Below, in pieces: positions 24,847-36,101 of a DNA stretch of 64,000 nucleotides. The notes under the pieces were generated by a model. The model was not told the DNA's origin and did not search any database. It was given only the letters and a program-made list of their open reading frames with translations. The translations under genes were made by a program, and so were the position numbers. Source of the stretch: Rhodovulum visakhapatnamense (GTDB taxonomy: Bacteria > Pseudomonadota > Alphaproteobacteria > Rhodobacterales > Rhodobacteraceae); assembly GCF_004365965.1 (NCBI RefSeq), contig NZ_SOEB01000009.1, forward strand, positions 62,001 to 126,000, in the 5' to 3' direction. Position 1 is the stretch's first letter; each line of letters begins with the position of its first letter.

Positions 24847-26457
24847 ATGCCCGCGCCCCTTGCGTCACCGCCCCGGCCCGATCCGACCGACCTGCTGATC
24901 GTGGGCGGCGGCATCAATGGCTGCGGGATCGCCCGCGACGCCGCCGGGCGCGGCCTGACGGTGACGCTGGCCGAAATGGGCGATCTGGCCTCGGCGACCT
25001 CCTCGGCTTCGACCAAGCTCTTTCATGGCGGGCTGCGCTATCTCGAGTATTTCGAGTTCCGACTGGTCCGCGAGGCGCTGATCGAGCGCGAGACTCTGCT
25101 GCGCGCGATGCCCCATATCAGCTGGCCGATGCGCTTCGTGCTGCCACTCGACACGCGGATGCGGTTCGATGCCAGCACGCCCGCGTCGAAACTGCTGACC
25201 TCGGTGCTGCCCTGGATGAAGGGACGGCGCCCGGCCTGGATGATCCGTCTGGGGCTTTTTCTTTACGACAGCCTCGGGGGCCGCAAGATCCTGCCCGCGA
25301 CCCGCACGCTGGATCTGGCGACAGACCCGGCAGGCCAGCCGCTGAAGGACAGCTTCCAGCGGGCCTATGAATATTCCGACTGCTGGATCGAGGACGCGCG
25401 CCTGGTCGCGCTGAACGCCCGCGATGCCGCCGACCGCGGCGCCGAGATCCTGGTCCGCACCCGTGTCATCGGGGCCGCGCGCGGCCCGGACGTCTGGACG
25501 GTCACGCTGCGCGACCAGCAGACCGGCGAGGTCTTCACCCGCCGCGCCCGGATGCTGGTCAATGCCGCCGGTCCCTGGGCCGGAGAGGTGATCGGCGAGA
25601 CCCTGCACGAAACCTCGTCCGACCGGGTGCGTCTGGTGCGCGGCAGCCATATCGTGACGCGAAAGCTCTTCGATCACGACCGGTGCTATTTCTTTCAGGG
25701 GCAGGACGGCCGGATCGTCTTTGCCATCCCCTACGAGACCGATTTCACCCTGATCGGCACGACCGATGCCGAACATGCCGACCCCGACACGCCCCCCGTC
25801 TGCACCGAGGCCGAGCGCGATTACCTGCTGGCCTTTGTGAACCGCTATTTCCGGCAGGACGTCACCGTCGAGGATATCGTCTGGACCTATTCCGGCGTGC
25901 GGCCGCTGCATGACGAGGGCGAGGGCTCGGCCACCGCCGCCTCGCGCGATTATGTGGTCAAGCTCGACCGCGCCGGCGCGCCGCTGCTGAACATCTTCGG
26001 CGGCAAGATCACGACCTATCGCCGCCTCGCGGAATCCGCGCTGGAGAAGATCGCCGAGGTGCAGAAGGGCCTGCCGGGCCGCTGGACCGCGGGCGTGCCG
26101 CTGCCGGGCGGGGATTTTCCGGTCGACGGCGTCGAGGATCTGATCGCGCGGCTCAGGGCGGCGCACCCGTTCCTGACCGATTGCTGGGCGCACCGTCTGG
26201 TGCGCGCCTATGGCACCCAGGCGGCAGACCTGCTGGACGGCGCGCGCAGCCCCGAGGATCTGGGCCGCGACTTCGGCGCGACCTTGACCGAAGCCGAGGT
26301 GCGCTGGCTGATGGACCGCGAATTCGCGCGCGAGGCCGCCGATGTGGTCTGGCGCCGCAGCAAGCTTGGGCTCAGACTGAGCCGGGATCAGATTGCCGGG
26401 CTTGACGCCTGGATGACGGAAAGACGCCTGGAGGACATGCCAGCCGCCGCCGAATAG
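24847..26457 (+). CDS. glpD: aerobic glycerol-3-phosphate dehydrogenase
   Basis: A 536-residue FAD enzyme that oxidises sn-glycerol-3-phosphate to dihydroxyacetone phosphate at the inner membrane and feeds electrons to quinone. The FAD-binding motif is LLIVGGGINGCGIARDAAGR near residues 17-36, followed by SSASTKLFHGGLRYLEYFEF, the GlpD signature. LVNAAGPWAGEV and IFGGKITTYRRLAE complete the FAD-dependent oxidoreductase domain; the last ~130 residues form the C-terminal helical domain. The ATG at 24847 follows AAAGGACC. It heads the operon glpD-glpS-glpT-glpP-glpQ-x-glpU-glpV, and glpR is divergent. Confidence 0.95.
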   Translation: MPAPLASPPRPDPTDLLIVGGGINGCGIARDAAGRGLTVTLAEMGDLASATSSASTKLFHGGLRYLEYFEFRLVREALIERETLLRAMPHISWPMRFVLPLDTRMRFDASTPASKLLTSVLPWMKGRRPAWMIRLGLFLYDSLGGRKILPATRTLDLATDPAGQPLKDSFQRAYEYSDCWIEDARLVALNARDAADRGAEILVRTRVIGAARGPDVWTVTLRDQQTGEVFTRRARMLVNAAGPWAGEVIGETLHETSSDRVRLVRGSHIVTRKLFDHDRCYFFQGQDGRIVFAIPYETDFTLIGTTDAEHADPDTPPVCTEAERDYLLAFVNRYFRQDVTVEDIVWTYSGVRPLHDEGEGSATAASRDYVVKLDRAGAPLLNIFGGKITTYRRLAESALEKIAEVQKGLPGRWTAGVPLPGGDFPVDGVEDLIARLRAAHPFLTDCWAHRLVRAYGTQAADLLDGARSPEDLGRDFGATLTEAEVRWLMDREFAREAADVVWRRSKLGLRLSRDQIAGLDAWMTERRLEDMPAAAE

Positions 26458-26503
26458 GCGGTCGAGACGGGGCCAGGGGCGCGACAAAGGGAGGAGTGCC
26501 GCG

Positions 26504-27592
26504 ATGGCGCTGACGCTTGACGGCCTGTCGAAGGTCGTGAACGGCCGGACGCATATCCATGCGACCGATCTGACGCTGGACCCCGGCACGATGAACGTGC
26601 TGCTGGGACCGACGCTGTCGGGAAAGACCACGCTGATGCGGCTGATGGCCGGGCTCGACCGGCCCTCGACGGGCCGCATCCTGTGGCGGGGCGAGGACGT
26701 CACCGGCAAGCGGGTGCAGGACCGCCGCGTCGCGATGGTCTATCAGCAATTCATCAACTACCCCTCGATGACGGTCTACGACAACATCGCCTCGCCCCTG
26801 CGGCTTGAGGGCCGCAGCCGCGACGAAATCGACCGCGCGGTGAAGAAGACGGCCGATCTGATGCGGCTGTCGCCTCTGCTCGACCGCAAGCCGCTGGAGC
26901 TGTCGGGCGGCCAGCAGCAACGCTGCGCGCTGGCCCGCGCGCTGGTGAAGGACGCGGGCCTCGTGCTGCTGGACGAGCCGCTGGCCAATCTCGACTACAA
27001 GCTGCGCGAGGAGCTTCGGGCCGAGATCCCGCGGATCTTCGCCGAGTCCGGTGCGATCTTCGTCTATGCCACCACCGAACCCGAAGAGGCGCTTTTGCTG
27101 GGCGGCAACACCGCGACGCTGTGGGAGGGGCGGATCACCCAGTTCGGGCCTGCGCCGAAGGTCTATCGGCAACCGGCGGACGCGATCACGGCGCGCGTCT
27201 ATTCGGACCCGCCGATGAACTTCCTCAGGATCTCGAAGACCGGCGGGCGGCTGATGTTCGGCGACGGCCAATGGGTCGAGGCGAAAGGTGCGCTCGCGGC
27301 ATTGTCCGACGGGCGCTACACTGCCGGTTTCCGCCCCAACCATGTCGAGATCGAGCGCCACAGCGCCGATGCCATGGTCTTTCACACCGGGCTTGCGGTC
27401 TTCGAGATCACCGGGTCCGAAACCTTCATCCATCTCGACCATCACGGCGAGCGCTGGGTGGGCGTGATCCACGGTATCCGGGATCTTCAGATCGGGGCGG
27501 CGCTGCCGGTCTATCTGGACCCGTCCCATGTCTACATCTTCGGCGAGGACGGCGCGCTTGTGGCCCCCGCCGCCTATGCCCTGGCGGCCTGA
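26504..27592 (+). CDS. glpS: glycerol ABC transporter ATP-binding protein GlpS
   Basis: A 362-residue CUT1-type ABC ATPase with a C-terminal regulatory (MOBE/TOBE) domain. Walker A is GPTLSGKTT (K41), the signature LSGGQQQR is canonical at 133-140 and Walker B is LVLLDEP. The switch-histidine region reads VYATTEPEEAL, so threonine T191 replaces the usual histidine. It pairs with GlpT, which has the reverse defect. The pair powers glycerol uptake through GlpP and GlpQ. The ribosome-binding site is GGGAGGAG. It lies 46 bases after glpD. Confidence 0.9.
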   Translation: MALTLDGLSKVVNGRTHIHATDLTLDPGTMNVLLGPTLSGKTTLMRLMAGLDRPSTGRILWRGEDVTGKRVQDRRVAMVYQQFINYPSMTVYDNIASPLRLEGRSRDEIDRAVKKTADLMRLSPLLDRKPLELSGGQQQRCALARALVKDAGLVLLDEPLANLDYKLREELRAEIPRIFAESGAIFVYATTEPEEALLLGGNTATLWEGRITQFGPAPKVYRQPADAITARVYSDPPMNFLRISKTGGRLMFGDGQWVEAKGALAALSDGRYTAGFRPNHVEIERHSADAMVFHTGLAVFEITGSETFIHLDHHGERWVGVIHGIRDLQIGAALPVYLDPSHVYIFGEDGALVAPAAYALAA

Positions 27593-27602
27593 GGAGAAGA
27601 CC

Positions 27603-28687
27603 ATGGCCCGGATCACGCTGGAACACCTCGCCCATTCCTACCTGCCCGCCCCGCAATCGCCCGAGGACTACGCCCTGAAAGAGCTGAACCTCGACTGGGA
27701 GGACGGGGCGGCCTATGCCCTGCTGGGCGCCTCGGGCTGCGGCAAGTCCACGCTTCTGAACATCATCTCGGGGCTCGTGCATCCCAGCCGGGGGCGCATC
27801 CTCTTCGACGGGGTCGACATGACCGCCGCCCCCACCGCCCAGCGCAACATCGCGCAGGTGTTCCAGTTTCCCGTGGTCTACGACACCATGACCGTGCGCG
27901 AGAACCTGGCCTTCCCGTTGCGCAACCGGGGCCGCGACCCGGCCTATATCGCCGAACGGGTGCAGGCGGTGGCCAGGATGATCGGCATGGAGGATCAGCT
28001 GGGCCGCAAGGCGCGCGGGCTGACGGCGGACGCCAAGCAGAAGATCAGTCTGGGTCGTGGAATGGTGCGCCGCGAGGTCAACGCGCTTCTGTTCGACGAG
28101 CCGCTGACGGTGATCGACCCGCATATGAAATGGGAGCTTCGGACCCAGCTGAAATCGCTGCATCACGAATTCGGCCACACGATGATCTACGTCACCCATG
28201 ACCAGACCGAGGCGCTGACCTTCGCCGACAAGGTCGTGGTGATGCATGACGGCCGCGTGGTGCAGGTGGGTACGCCGCAGGAGCTGTTCGAGCGGCCTGC
28301 CCATACCTTCGTGGGCTATTTCATCGGCTCGCCGGGGATGAACCTGCTGCCCGCGACGATCGAGGGCGACCGGGCCTATGTGAACGGAACCCATGTGCCC
28401 CTCGGAGGCCGCTACGGAGCGCTGGCGGGCAGCACCCGGATCGGGGTGCGGCCCGAATTCGCCCGGCTGTCCAGGGATGAGGGGCTGCCGGTCCGGATCA
28501 GCCGCATCGAAGATGTGGGCCGCCACAAGATCCTGCGCGCGACCTGTTTCGGTACCGAGATCAACATTCTCGCCAGCGAGGGCGAGGCCATTCCGGCCGA
28601 TGCCGCGCGCGTGGTCTTCGACCCGGCCAACGTCAACGTCTATGCCGACGACTGGCTGGTCGCTCCGGCGCAGGGGAGTGCCGCCTG

Positions 28688-28688
<1 letters not shown>
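27603..28688 (+). CDS. glpT: glycerol ABC transporter ATP-binding protein GlpT
   Basis: A 361-residue CUT1-type ABC ATPase. Walker A is GASGCGKST with K48, Walker B is ALLFDEP and the switch histidine H199 is present in YVTHDQTEAL. The signature is degenerate: LTADAKQK at 140-147 replaces LSGGQ. It therefore complements GlpS, which has a good signature but no switch histidine, and the heterodimer should have one working and one weak ATP site. The name follows the rhizobial glpSTPQUV system and is unrelated to the E. coli GlpT antiporter. The start at 27603 follows GAGGAG, 10 bases after glpS; the stop overlaps glpP. Confidence 0.9.
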
Positions 28689-30401
<1,713 letters not shown>

Positions 30402-30402
<1 letters not shown>

Positions 30403-30629
30403 TGACAGCAGATCAGGAAGCCATGATCCGGGATGCGCTCGACGCGCTGGCGCCCGGCGAGTTCCACCTGCCCGACGCGATAGGCGCCCGGTGGGACACG
30501 CTCTGGATCGGCGAGAAGGTGGGGATCGGCAACGATTTCCTGCAGGCGGTGCGCGAGGGCCGCTATGCCGGGATCGAGGATACCGGCCGCAAGGAACACG
30601 GCCTGCATGTCTACGTGAAGACGGGGTAG
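30402..30629 (+). CDS. small conserved protein inside the glycerol transporter operon
   Basis: A 75-residue soluble protein starting MTADQEAMIRDALDALAPGE and ending GLHVYVKTG. It has no signal peptide, helix or cysteine. The pattern (short amphipathic helix, then W-D-x-L-x-I-G-E-K-V-G-I-G-x-x-F, then a basic beta-like end) reminds me of the small DUF1413 family, but I am not sure. It is coupled to glpQ by a one-base stop/start overlap and glpU follows after four bases, so it is a true operon member. It is not part of the classical rhizobial glpSTPQUV set as I know it. Confidence 0.7.
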
Positions 30630-30633
30630 CCAC

Positions 30634-30906
30634 ATGGACTGGATGGCCTGGACCTGGCCCACGGCGGCCTTCTTCGCCACGATCGCGGCGCTTCTGGTGC
30701 TGTTCACCGTGCTGGCGATCCGGTTTCCGGAAACCCCGCGCGTGGGCGTTCTCAGGATCGAGACGACCCGGGGCGACCGGCTCTTCATCACGCTGCTGGG
30801 CTCGGCCTTTCTCAATCTGGCCTGGCTGGGGCTTGCGCCCTGGCCGCAATGGGGCGCGCTGATCCTTTGCGCGGGCTGGGCCGCGGCCGTCTTCCGCTGG
30901 GTGTGA
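30634..30906 (+). CDS. glpU: small membrane protein GlpU (DUF2160)
   Basis: A 90-residue integral membrane protein with three helices (about 9-28, 48-66 and 70-88). The block TPRVGVLRIETTRGDRLFIT between helices 1 and 2 is the DUF2160 signature. It corresponds to GlpU of the rhizobial glycerol transporter operon; its role in the complex is not established, though it always accompanies these transporters. It is in line with glpQ and the 75-residue gene, and 96 bases separate it from glpV. Confidence 0.85.
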   Translation: MDWMAWTWPTAAFFATIAALLVLFTVLAIRFPETPRVGVLRIETTRGDRLFITLLGSAFLNLAWLGLAPWPQWGALILCAGWAAAVFRWV

Positions 30907-31002
30907 CCCGCGCAGGACGGTCGGGCGGCGGGATTGGAGGCCCGCCGCGCTGACGCACGGCCCGACGACACGAAGAATACTGGGTTCAATAGGGAGGAAA
31001 CC

Positions 31003-32730
31003 ATGACCCACGGATACCGAAGCACAACCGCGCTGGGGCTGGGGCTATCGCTTCTGGCGCTGCCCGCCTGGGCCGGGATGGACGAGGCGCGCAGCTTCCT
31101 CGATGCCGAGATCGGCGACATGTCGGTGCTGTCGCGCGCCGATCAGGAGGCCGAGATGCAATGGTTCGTCGACGCCGCCCAACCCTTCGCGGGGATGGAG
31201 ATCAAGGTCGTCTCGGAAACCATCACCACCCATGAATACGAATCCAAGGTGCTGGCCCCGGCCTTCAGCGCGATCACCGGCATCAAGGTCACCCATGACC
31301 TGATCGGCGAGGGCGACGTGGTCGAAAAGCTGCAGACCCAGATGCAGTCGGGCGAGAACATCTATGACGCCTATATCAACGACAGCGACCTGATCGGCAC
31401 CCATTGGCGCTATCAGCAGGCCCGCAACCTGACCGACTGGATGGCGGGCGAAGGCGCCGACGTGACGAACCCCGGCCTCGATCTGGACGACTTCATCGGC
31501 ACCAGCTTCACCACCGGCCCGGACGGCAAGCTGTATCAGCTGCCCGACCAGCAATTCGCGAACCTCTACTGGTTCCGCTACGACTGGTTCACCGACCCGA
31601 AGACCATGGAGGATTTCAAGGCCAAATACGGCTACGATCTGGGCGTCCCGGTCAACTGGTCGGCCTATGAGGACATCGCCGAGTTCTTCACCGGCCGCGA
31701 CATGTCCTACATGGGCGCCGAGGGCGAGATCTACGGCAACATGGATTACGGCAAGAAAGATCCCTCGCTCGGCTGGCGCTATACCGATGCCTGGATGTCG
31801 ATGGCGGGCATGGGCGACAAGGGCGAACCCAATGGCCTGCCGGTCGACGAATGGGGCATCCGGGTGAACGAGAACAGCCAGCCCGTGGGGTCCTGCATGG
31901 CCCGCGGCGGCGCCACCAATTCGCCCGCGGCGGTCTATGCGGTGACGAAGGCCATCGAATGGCTGCAGAAATACTCGCCCCCCACGGCGGCGGGGATGAC
32001 CTTCTCGGAGGCCGGTCCGGTGCCCGCCCAGGGCCAGATCGCCCAGCAGATGTTCTGGTACACCGCCTTCACCGCCGACATGGTGGGCGACGGCGCGGGC
32101 GCGGTGCTGAACGAGGACGGCACGCCGAAATGGCGGATGGCCCCCAGCCCGCATGGCGCCTATTGGGAAGAGGGCATGAAGATCGGCTATCAGGATGCCG
32201 GATCCTGGACGCTGATGGAATCGACGCCCGTGGACCGGGCCAAGGCGGCCTGGCTTTATGCCCAGTTCGTCACCTCGAAGACGGTCGATGTGAAGAAATC
32301 GGACGTGGGTCTGACCTTCATCCGCGACTCCACCATCAACTCGCAGCACTTCACCGACCGCGCGCCCATGCTGGGCGGGCTCGTCGAGTTCTACCGCTCG
32401 CCCGCCCGGGTGCAGTGGTCGCCGACGGGCACCAACATCCCCGACTATCCGAAGCTGGCCCAGCTCTGGTGGCAGAATATCGGCGATGCGATGTCGGGCG
32501 CGAAGACCCCGCAAGAGGCACTGGACGCGCTTTGCGCCGATCAGGAAAAGGTCCTGAGCCGTCTCGAACGCGCGGGCGTGCAGGGCGATCTGGGGCCGAA
32601 GCTGAACGAAGAACGCGACGCCGAATACTGGCTGGAACAGCCCGGCGCGCCGAAACCGAAGCTCGCCGACGAGGAAGAAGAGCCCAAGACCGTCGCCTAT
32701 GACGATCTGATCCAATCCTGGAGTAACTGA
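31003..32730 (+). CDS. glpV: glycerol-binding periplasmic protein GlpV
   Basis: A 575-residue extracellular solute-binding protein. The signal peptide is residues 1-24, with a hydrophobic core LGLGLSLLALPAWAG. The mature protein opens MDEARSFLDAEIGDMSVLSR and runs through QWFVDAAQPFAGMEIKVVSE and NIYDAYINDSDLIGTHWRYQ, typical of the large glycerol-binding proteins of this transporter, which are longer than ordinary sugar-binding proteins. It delivers glycerol to GlpPQ. It has its own near-perfect GGGAGGAAA ribosome-binding site, suiting the high amounts of binding protein needed. The operon ends with a strong terminator after it. Confidence 0.92.
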   Translation: MTHGYRSTTALGLGLSLLALPAWAGMDEARSFLDAEIGDMSVLSRADQEAEMQWFVDAAQPFAGMEIKVVSETITTHEYESKVLAPAFSAITGIKVTHDLIGEGDVVEKLQTQMQSGENIYDAYINDSDLIGTHWRYQQARNLTDWMAGEGADVTNPGLDLDDFIGTSFTTGPDGKLYQLPDQQFANLYWFRYDWFTDPKTMEDFKAKYGYDLGVPVNWSAYEDIAEFFTGRDMSYMGAEGEIYGNMDYGKKDPSLGWRYTDAWMSMAGMGDKGEPNGLPVDEWGIRVNENSQPVGSCMARGGATNSPAAVYAVTKAIEWLQKYSPPTAAGMTFSEAGPVPAQGQIAQQMFWYTAFTADMVGDGAGAVLNEDGTPKWRMAPSPHGAYWEEGMKIGYQDAGSWTLMESTPVDRAKAAWLYAQFVTSKTVDVKKSDVGLTFIRDSTINSQHFTDRAPMLGGLVEFYRSPARVQWSPTGTNIPDYPKLAQLWWQNIGDAMSGAKTPQEALDALCADQEKVLSRLERAGVQGDLGPKLNEERDAEYWLEQPGAPKPKLADEEEEPKTVAYDDLIQSWSN

Positions 32731-32750
32731 GGCCTTTTGCATAACCGTCA

Positions 32751-32780
32751 CGCCCGGCCTTCCCTGGCCGGGCGTTTTTC
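32751..32780 (+). terminator. rho-independent terminator of the glp operon
   Basis: A perfect 9-bp stem CGCCCGGCC/GGCCGGGCG (32751-32759 with 32766-32774), loop TTCCCT, followed by TTTTTC. It lies 20 bases after the glpV stop. The ~150 bases from here to the antiporter gene hold nothing else I can name. Confidence 0.9.
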
Positions 32781-32933
32781 GTTTGGCGGGGGAAGATCCC
32801 GGCCCCGGCCGGGGCGGACAGCGCCGCGCGCCGGCGTCTGACGCCGGTCCGATCCATGCAGAGCGATTGCAGGCCGCCCAACGAGCCCGGTCCGAAAACG
32901 CCGCCCGTCTTCGGGGGACGGCCCTGCCAGTGC

Positions 32934-35447
32934 CTATGCGGCGGGCGCTTCGGCGGGCAGGATCTTTTCGGGGGCCATGCCGCGCCTGGCCGCGCTTTCA
33001 AGGACGGCTTCGCGCATCGCGGGGCTGTTCGACAGCAGCTTGCGGAACCGTGCCTCGTCGAGGACCAGAAGCGTCGAGGGGGCAATCGCCCGCACCTCGG
33101 CCCGGCGCGGCCTGCGGGTCAGGATCGCCATCTGCCCGAACATCTCGCCCCGGCCAAGCCGCGCGATCTGGCCCGCCATCTCCATCTCGACCGCGCCGCT
33201 GGCGATGAAGAAGACCGAACGCGCGGGCATCTCCTTGCGGAAGATCACCTCGCCCGGATCGGCATGGCGGGTTACCAGCGCGCGCACCAGCCGCCGCAGC
33301 ACGGGCTCGTCGAGCCCCGCGAAAAGCGGGAAGCGCCGGACCAGATCGGCCTTGCTCATCGCAAGATCCAGACGCGGGCGCTCTTCGGCGGCGGCGCGGC
33401 GGCGGGCGATTTCCTGCATCAGCACGGCGAAAAGCTCGGCTCCGATCAGCCCGTCCTCGCGCAGCGACCGGTATTCGCGCTCTTCCAGCCGCAACGCGGT
33501 GCGACGGATGAAGCGGCGTTCCAGTTCCTCGGCATAGCCCGGGAATTGCAGCCTCAGCCCGTCCAGCGCGGTTTCCAGCGCCTCGTCGCGCCGTTCCAGC
33601 AATTCCTGCAGCAGGTCGGCCACCCGACGTCCGTGGATGCGCCGGATGCGCGCCTCGATGAACCCGCCCAGATCGTGCAGCACCAGCCGCTGGATCAGCA
33701 GATCCTCGAACCGGTCCGCGGTCAGCCGCGCCAGCGGCCCGCCGATCCGCAACCGGTTGTTCAGCACCACCGCCAGCCGGAACGCGCTGTTATAGGCGGT
33801 GCTGGCTTTCGACGCGGTCCGGTAGCCTGACCGCCCGCCGGTGCGCGCGCCCTCGATCAGCCGGTCGGCATTCGACAGCATCCGTTCGGCAAGTCCAAGC
33901 GGGATGGTGCGGTCGCGGATGCGGTTCAGTATGCCATCCCGCTCGGCCCCGGCCAGCGCCACCAGCCCCAGCGTCACGCGGTCCCGATCCAGGATCTCGG
34001 CATCCGCATCGGCCGCCTTCACCGCCTCGTCCAACCGCTCGCCGAAGCGCTTGGCCTCGGACCGGACGATATCGTGCGACAGGTCATAGGTTTCGGTGGT
34101 GCGGGCCACGTCCTCGCGCACCGTTTGCAACGCCACCGCCACCACCTGGTTGGACAGCGCCCGGTCGATGGGCGACAGCCGGTCAAGCCCCAGAAGCCGG
34201 ATCACCGCCCGCAGCGTCGTCCCCTGCACGAGCAGGGTGAACAGCGTGAACCCCGTGGCGAGGATACCGACCACGCGCTTGACCTCGACCGGGACATGCA
34301 CGCTTTCGGTCACCGCCAGCGCCAGCGCCAGCGTGACCGCGCCGCGCAAACCGCCCCAGAGGATCGCCACGCGATAGGGCCGCTCGACCATGGGCGACAG
34401 TCGCAGCAGGGTCAGAAGCGGCAAGAGCCCGAACAGGATCACCACCCGCGCCGCGATGGCCGCCAGCGCCACAGCGGCGACAAGGCCCAGATCGTCCAGT
34501 CGCACCTCTTCCATCAGGCGCGGGATCAGCAGCGCGGCCAGCACGAAGATCAGCGCCCCGGCCCAATGCGCCAGCAGGTCCCAGACCTCGCGCAGGTTCG
34601 TCATCGCCGAGGGCGCCAGCCGCCCCGGCCCCATCAGGTTCAGCGTCAGGCCCGCCGCCACCACGGCGATCACGCCCGAGGCGCCGACGCTGCGCTCGGC
34701 GAGGATATAGGCCAGATAGGGCAGCGCCACCGACAGCGAGATCTGCGCCAGCTCGAACCGCTGGAACAGCGTCATCGCCCAGATCGCCACCCGCGCGCAG
34801 ACCCAGCCGGTGACGGCCCCGCCCGCGATCAGCATCGGAAAGCGCCCCAGCGCCGAGGAAAAGGCGGGGTCGGGCACGTTGTCCATGACAAAGCTCATGA
34901 ACAGGCCGAACAGCGCGATGGCGGCGGCGTCATTCAGGAGGCTTTCGCCTTCGATGATGCGGGCCAGCCGCCGCGGCGCCGAGATCGACCGGAAGATGCC
35001 CACCACGGCCGAGGGGTCGGTGGTGGAAACGATGGCGCCGATCAGCAGGCAGACGGTGATCGGCCAGGGGCTGACCCAGGCCAGCGCATAGCCCACCGAC
35101 AGCGTCGCGACCACGACCGCGACCACCGCCAGCATCAGGATCGGCACCCAGTCGTCCAGCATGCGGCGCAGGTTCATCCCCAGCGTGACCTGAAAAAGCA
35201 GCATCGGCAGGAAGACATAAAGAAAGACGTTGGACCGGATCGGCAGGTTGAGGATCGCCTCGGCCACCGGATTGAGCGCATCGGTCAGGTCGGTCCGCAG
35301 GAAGAAGATGGCGCCCGCGCCGATCATCATCCCCAGACCCGCCAGGATCACCGCATAGGGCAGCCTCAGCCGCGCGGCCAGCGGCTCGGCCGCGGCGATG
35401 ACCACGAAAAGGCAGGCGGTAATGGTGGTGAGAACGACAATGTCCAT
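32934..35447 (-). CDS. Na+/H+ antiporter (CPA1) with C-terminal cyclic-nucleotide-binding domain
   Basis: An 837-residue protein in three parts. Residues 1-420 are a 12-13 helix CPA1 exchanger with the ion-binding pair in STTDPSAVV and the essential GESLLNDAAAIALF motif. Residues ~430-690 are a long, charged, helical cytoplasmic region. Residues ~700-815 form a cyclic-nucleotide-binding beta barrel: LFAGLDEPVLRRLVRALV, PGEVIFRKEMPARSVFFIASG and RLGRGEMFGQMAILTRRPR. The layout is like that of plant SOS1 and sperm NHE exchangers. It should exchange Na+ (or K+) for H+ with regulation by cAMP, cGMP or a related ligand; the arginine of the phosphate-binding cassette is uncertain, so ligand binding is not proven. 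No close operon partners. Confidence 0.9.
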   Translation of the reverse strand: MDIVVLTTITACLFVVIAAAEPLAARLRLPYAVILAGLGMMIGAGAIFFLRTDLTDALNPVAEAILNLPIRSNVFLYVFLPMLLFQVTLGMNLRRMLDDWVPILMLAVVAVVVATLSVGYALAWVSPWPITVCLLIGAIVSTTDPSAVVGIFRSISAPRRLARIIEGESLLNDAAAIALFGLFMSFVMDNVPDPAFSSALGRFPMLIAGGAVTGWVCARVAIWAMTLFQRFELAQISLSVALPYLAYILAERSVGASGVIAVVAAGLTLNLMGPGRLAPSAMTNLREVWDLLAHWAGALIFVLAALLIPRLMEEVRLDDLGLVAAVALAAIAARVVILFGLLPLLTLLRLSPMVERPYRVAILWGGLRGAVTLALALAVTESVHVPVEVKRVVGILATGFTLFTLLVQGTTLRAVIRLLGLDRLSPIDRALSNQVVAVALQTVREDVARTTETYDLSHDIVRSEAKRFGERLDEAVKAADADAEILDRDRVTLGLVALAGAERDGILNRIRDRTIPLGLAERMLSNADRLIEGARTGGRSGYRTASKASTAYNSAFRLAVVLNNRLRIGGPLARLTADRFEDLLIQRLVLHDLGGFIEARIRRIHGRRVADLLQELLERRDEALETALDGLRLQFPGYAEELERRFIRRTALRLEEREYRSLREDGLIGAELFAVLMQEIARRRAAAEERPRLDLAMSKADLVRRFPLFAGLDEPVLRRLVRALVTRHADPGEVIFRKEMPARSVFFIASGAVEMEMAGQIARLGRGEMFGQMAILTRRPRRAEVRAIAPSTLLVLDEARFRKLLSNSPAMREAVLESAARRGMAPEKILPAEAPAA

Positions 35448-35544
35448 GGCTCTGAGATAGGCGAAAGCGACAGGGGGGGAAGCGCCGCCCGGAAAACCCG
35501 TGTGGTCCGCGCTGCGTCAGGGCGCCGCGGCAGGTGCAGCCCTG

Positions 35545-35563
35545 CCCCGGCGTCTTGCCGGGG
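35545..35563 (-). terminator. hairpin downstream of aroQ
   Basis: CCCCGGC/GCCGGGG with a 5-base loop, 19 bases after the aroQ stop on the minus strand. No T-run follows, so termination is only possible. Confidence 0.35.
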
Positions 35564-35581
35564 CCGCGACACCCGGGGTGC

Positions 35582-36016
35582 TCAGGCCAGAAGCGAACAG
35601 ATCCGCCGCACAGCCAGTTCGTAGCCCTCGATCCCGCAGCCCGCGATGACCCCATCGGCGCGCAGCGAGACATAGGACCGGTGGCGGAAGGCCTCGCGCT
35701 TGTGGATGTTCGAGATATGCACCTCGATCACCGGGCCCTCGAAGGCGTTCAGCGCATCGAGGATCGCGACCGAGGTATGGGTGTAGGCGGCCGGGTTGAT
35801 GACGATGCCAGAGGCCTCCTGCCGCGCCTCGTGGATCCAGTCGACGATCTGGCCCTCGTGGTTCGACTGCCGCAGCGCGACGGCAAATCCCTTCTCCCCG
35901 GCCACCCGCGCGCAGGCGCTCTCGACATCGGCCAGCGTCTCGCGGCCGTAGATCTCGGGCTCGCGCTGCCCCAGCAGGTTCAGGTTCGGACCGTTCAGGA
36001 TGTGGATCGTCTTCAT
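35582..36016 (-). CDS. aroQ: type II 3-dehydroquinate dehydratase
   Basis: A 144-residue AroQ, the usual length. It opens [20 protein letters not shown], with the catalytic tyrosine at Y23 in EIYG and the flexible lid before it, then [12 protein letters not shown] and [17 protein letters not shown] with the catalytic histidine. It converts 3-dehydroquinate to 3-dehydroshikimate in the shikimate pathway, forming a dodecamer in the cytoplasm. In many proteobacteria it precedes accB-accC; here it stands alone, between the antiporter gene and ychF. Confidence 0.95.
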   Translation of the reverse strand: MKTIHILNGPNLNLLGQREPEIYGRETLADVESACARVAGEKGFAVALRQSNHEGQIVDWIHEARQEASGIVINPAAYTHTSVAILDALNAFEGPVIEVHISNIHKREAFRHRSYVSLRADGVIAGCGIEGYELAVRRICSLLA

Positions 36017-36101
36017 GGGAGGCTCCCGAAACCGCGCCTCATCTCTCTAGCGCGGATCGGCGCGGCCGAAAAGGCCGCCCCGCCCGGTCCGGCTTGAGGG
36101 C

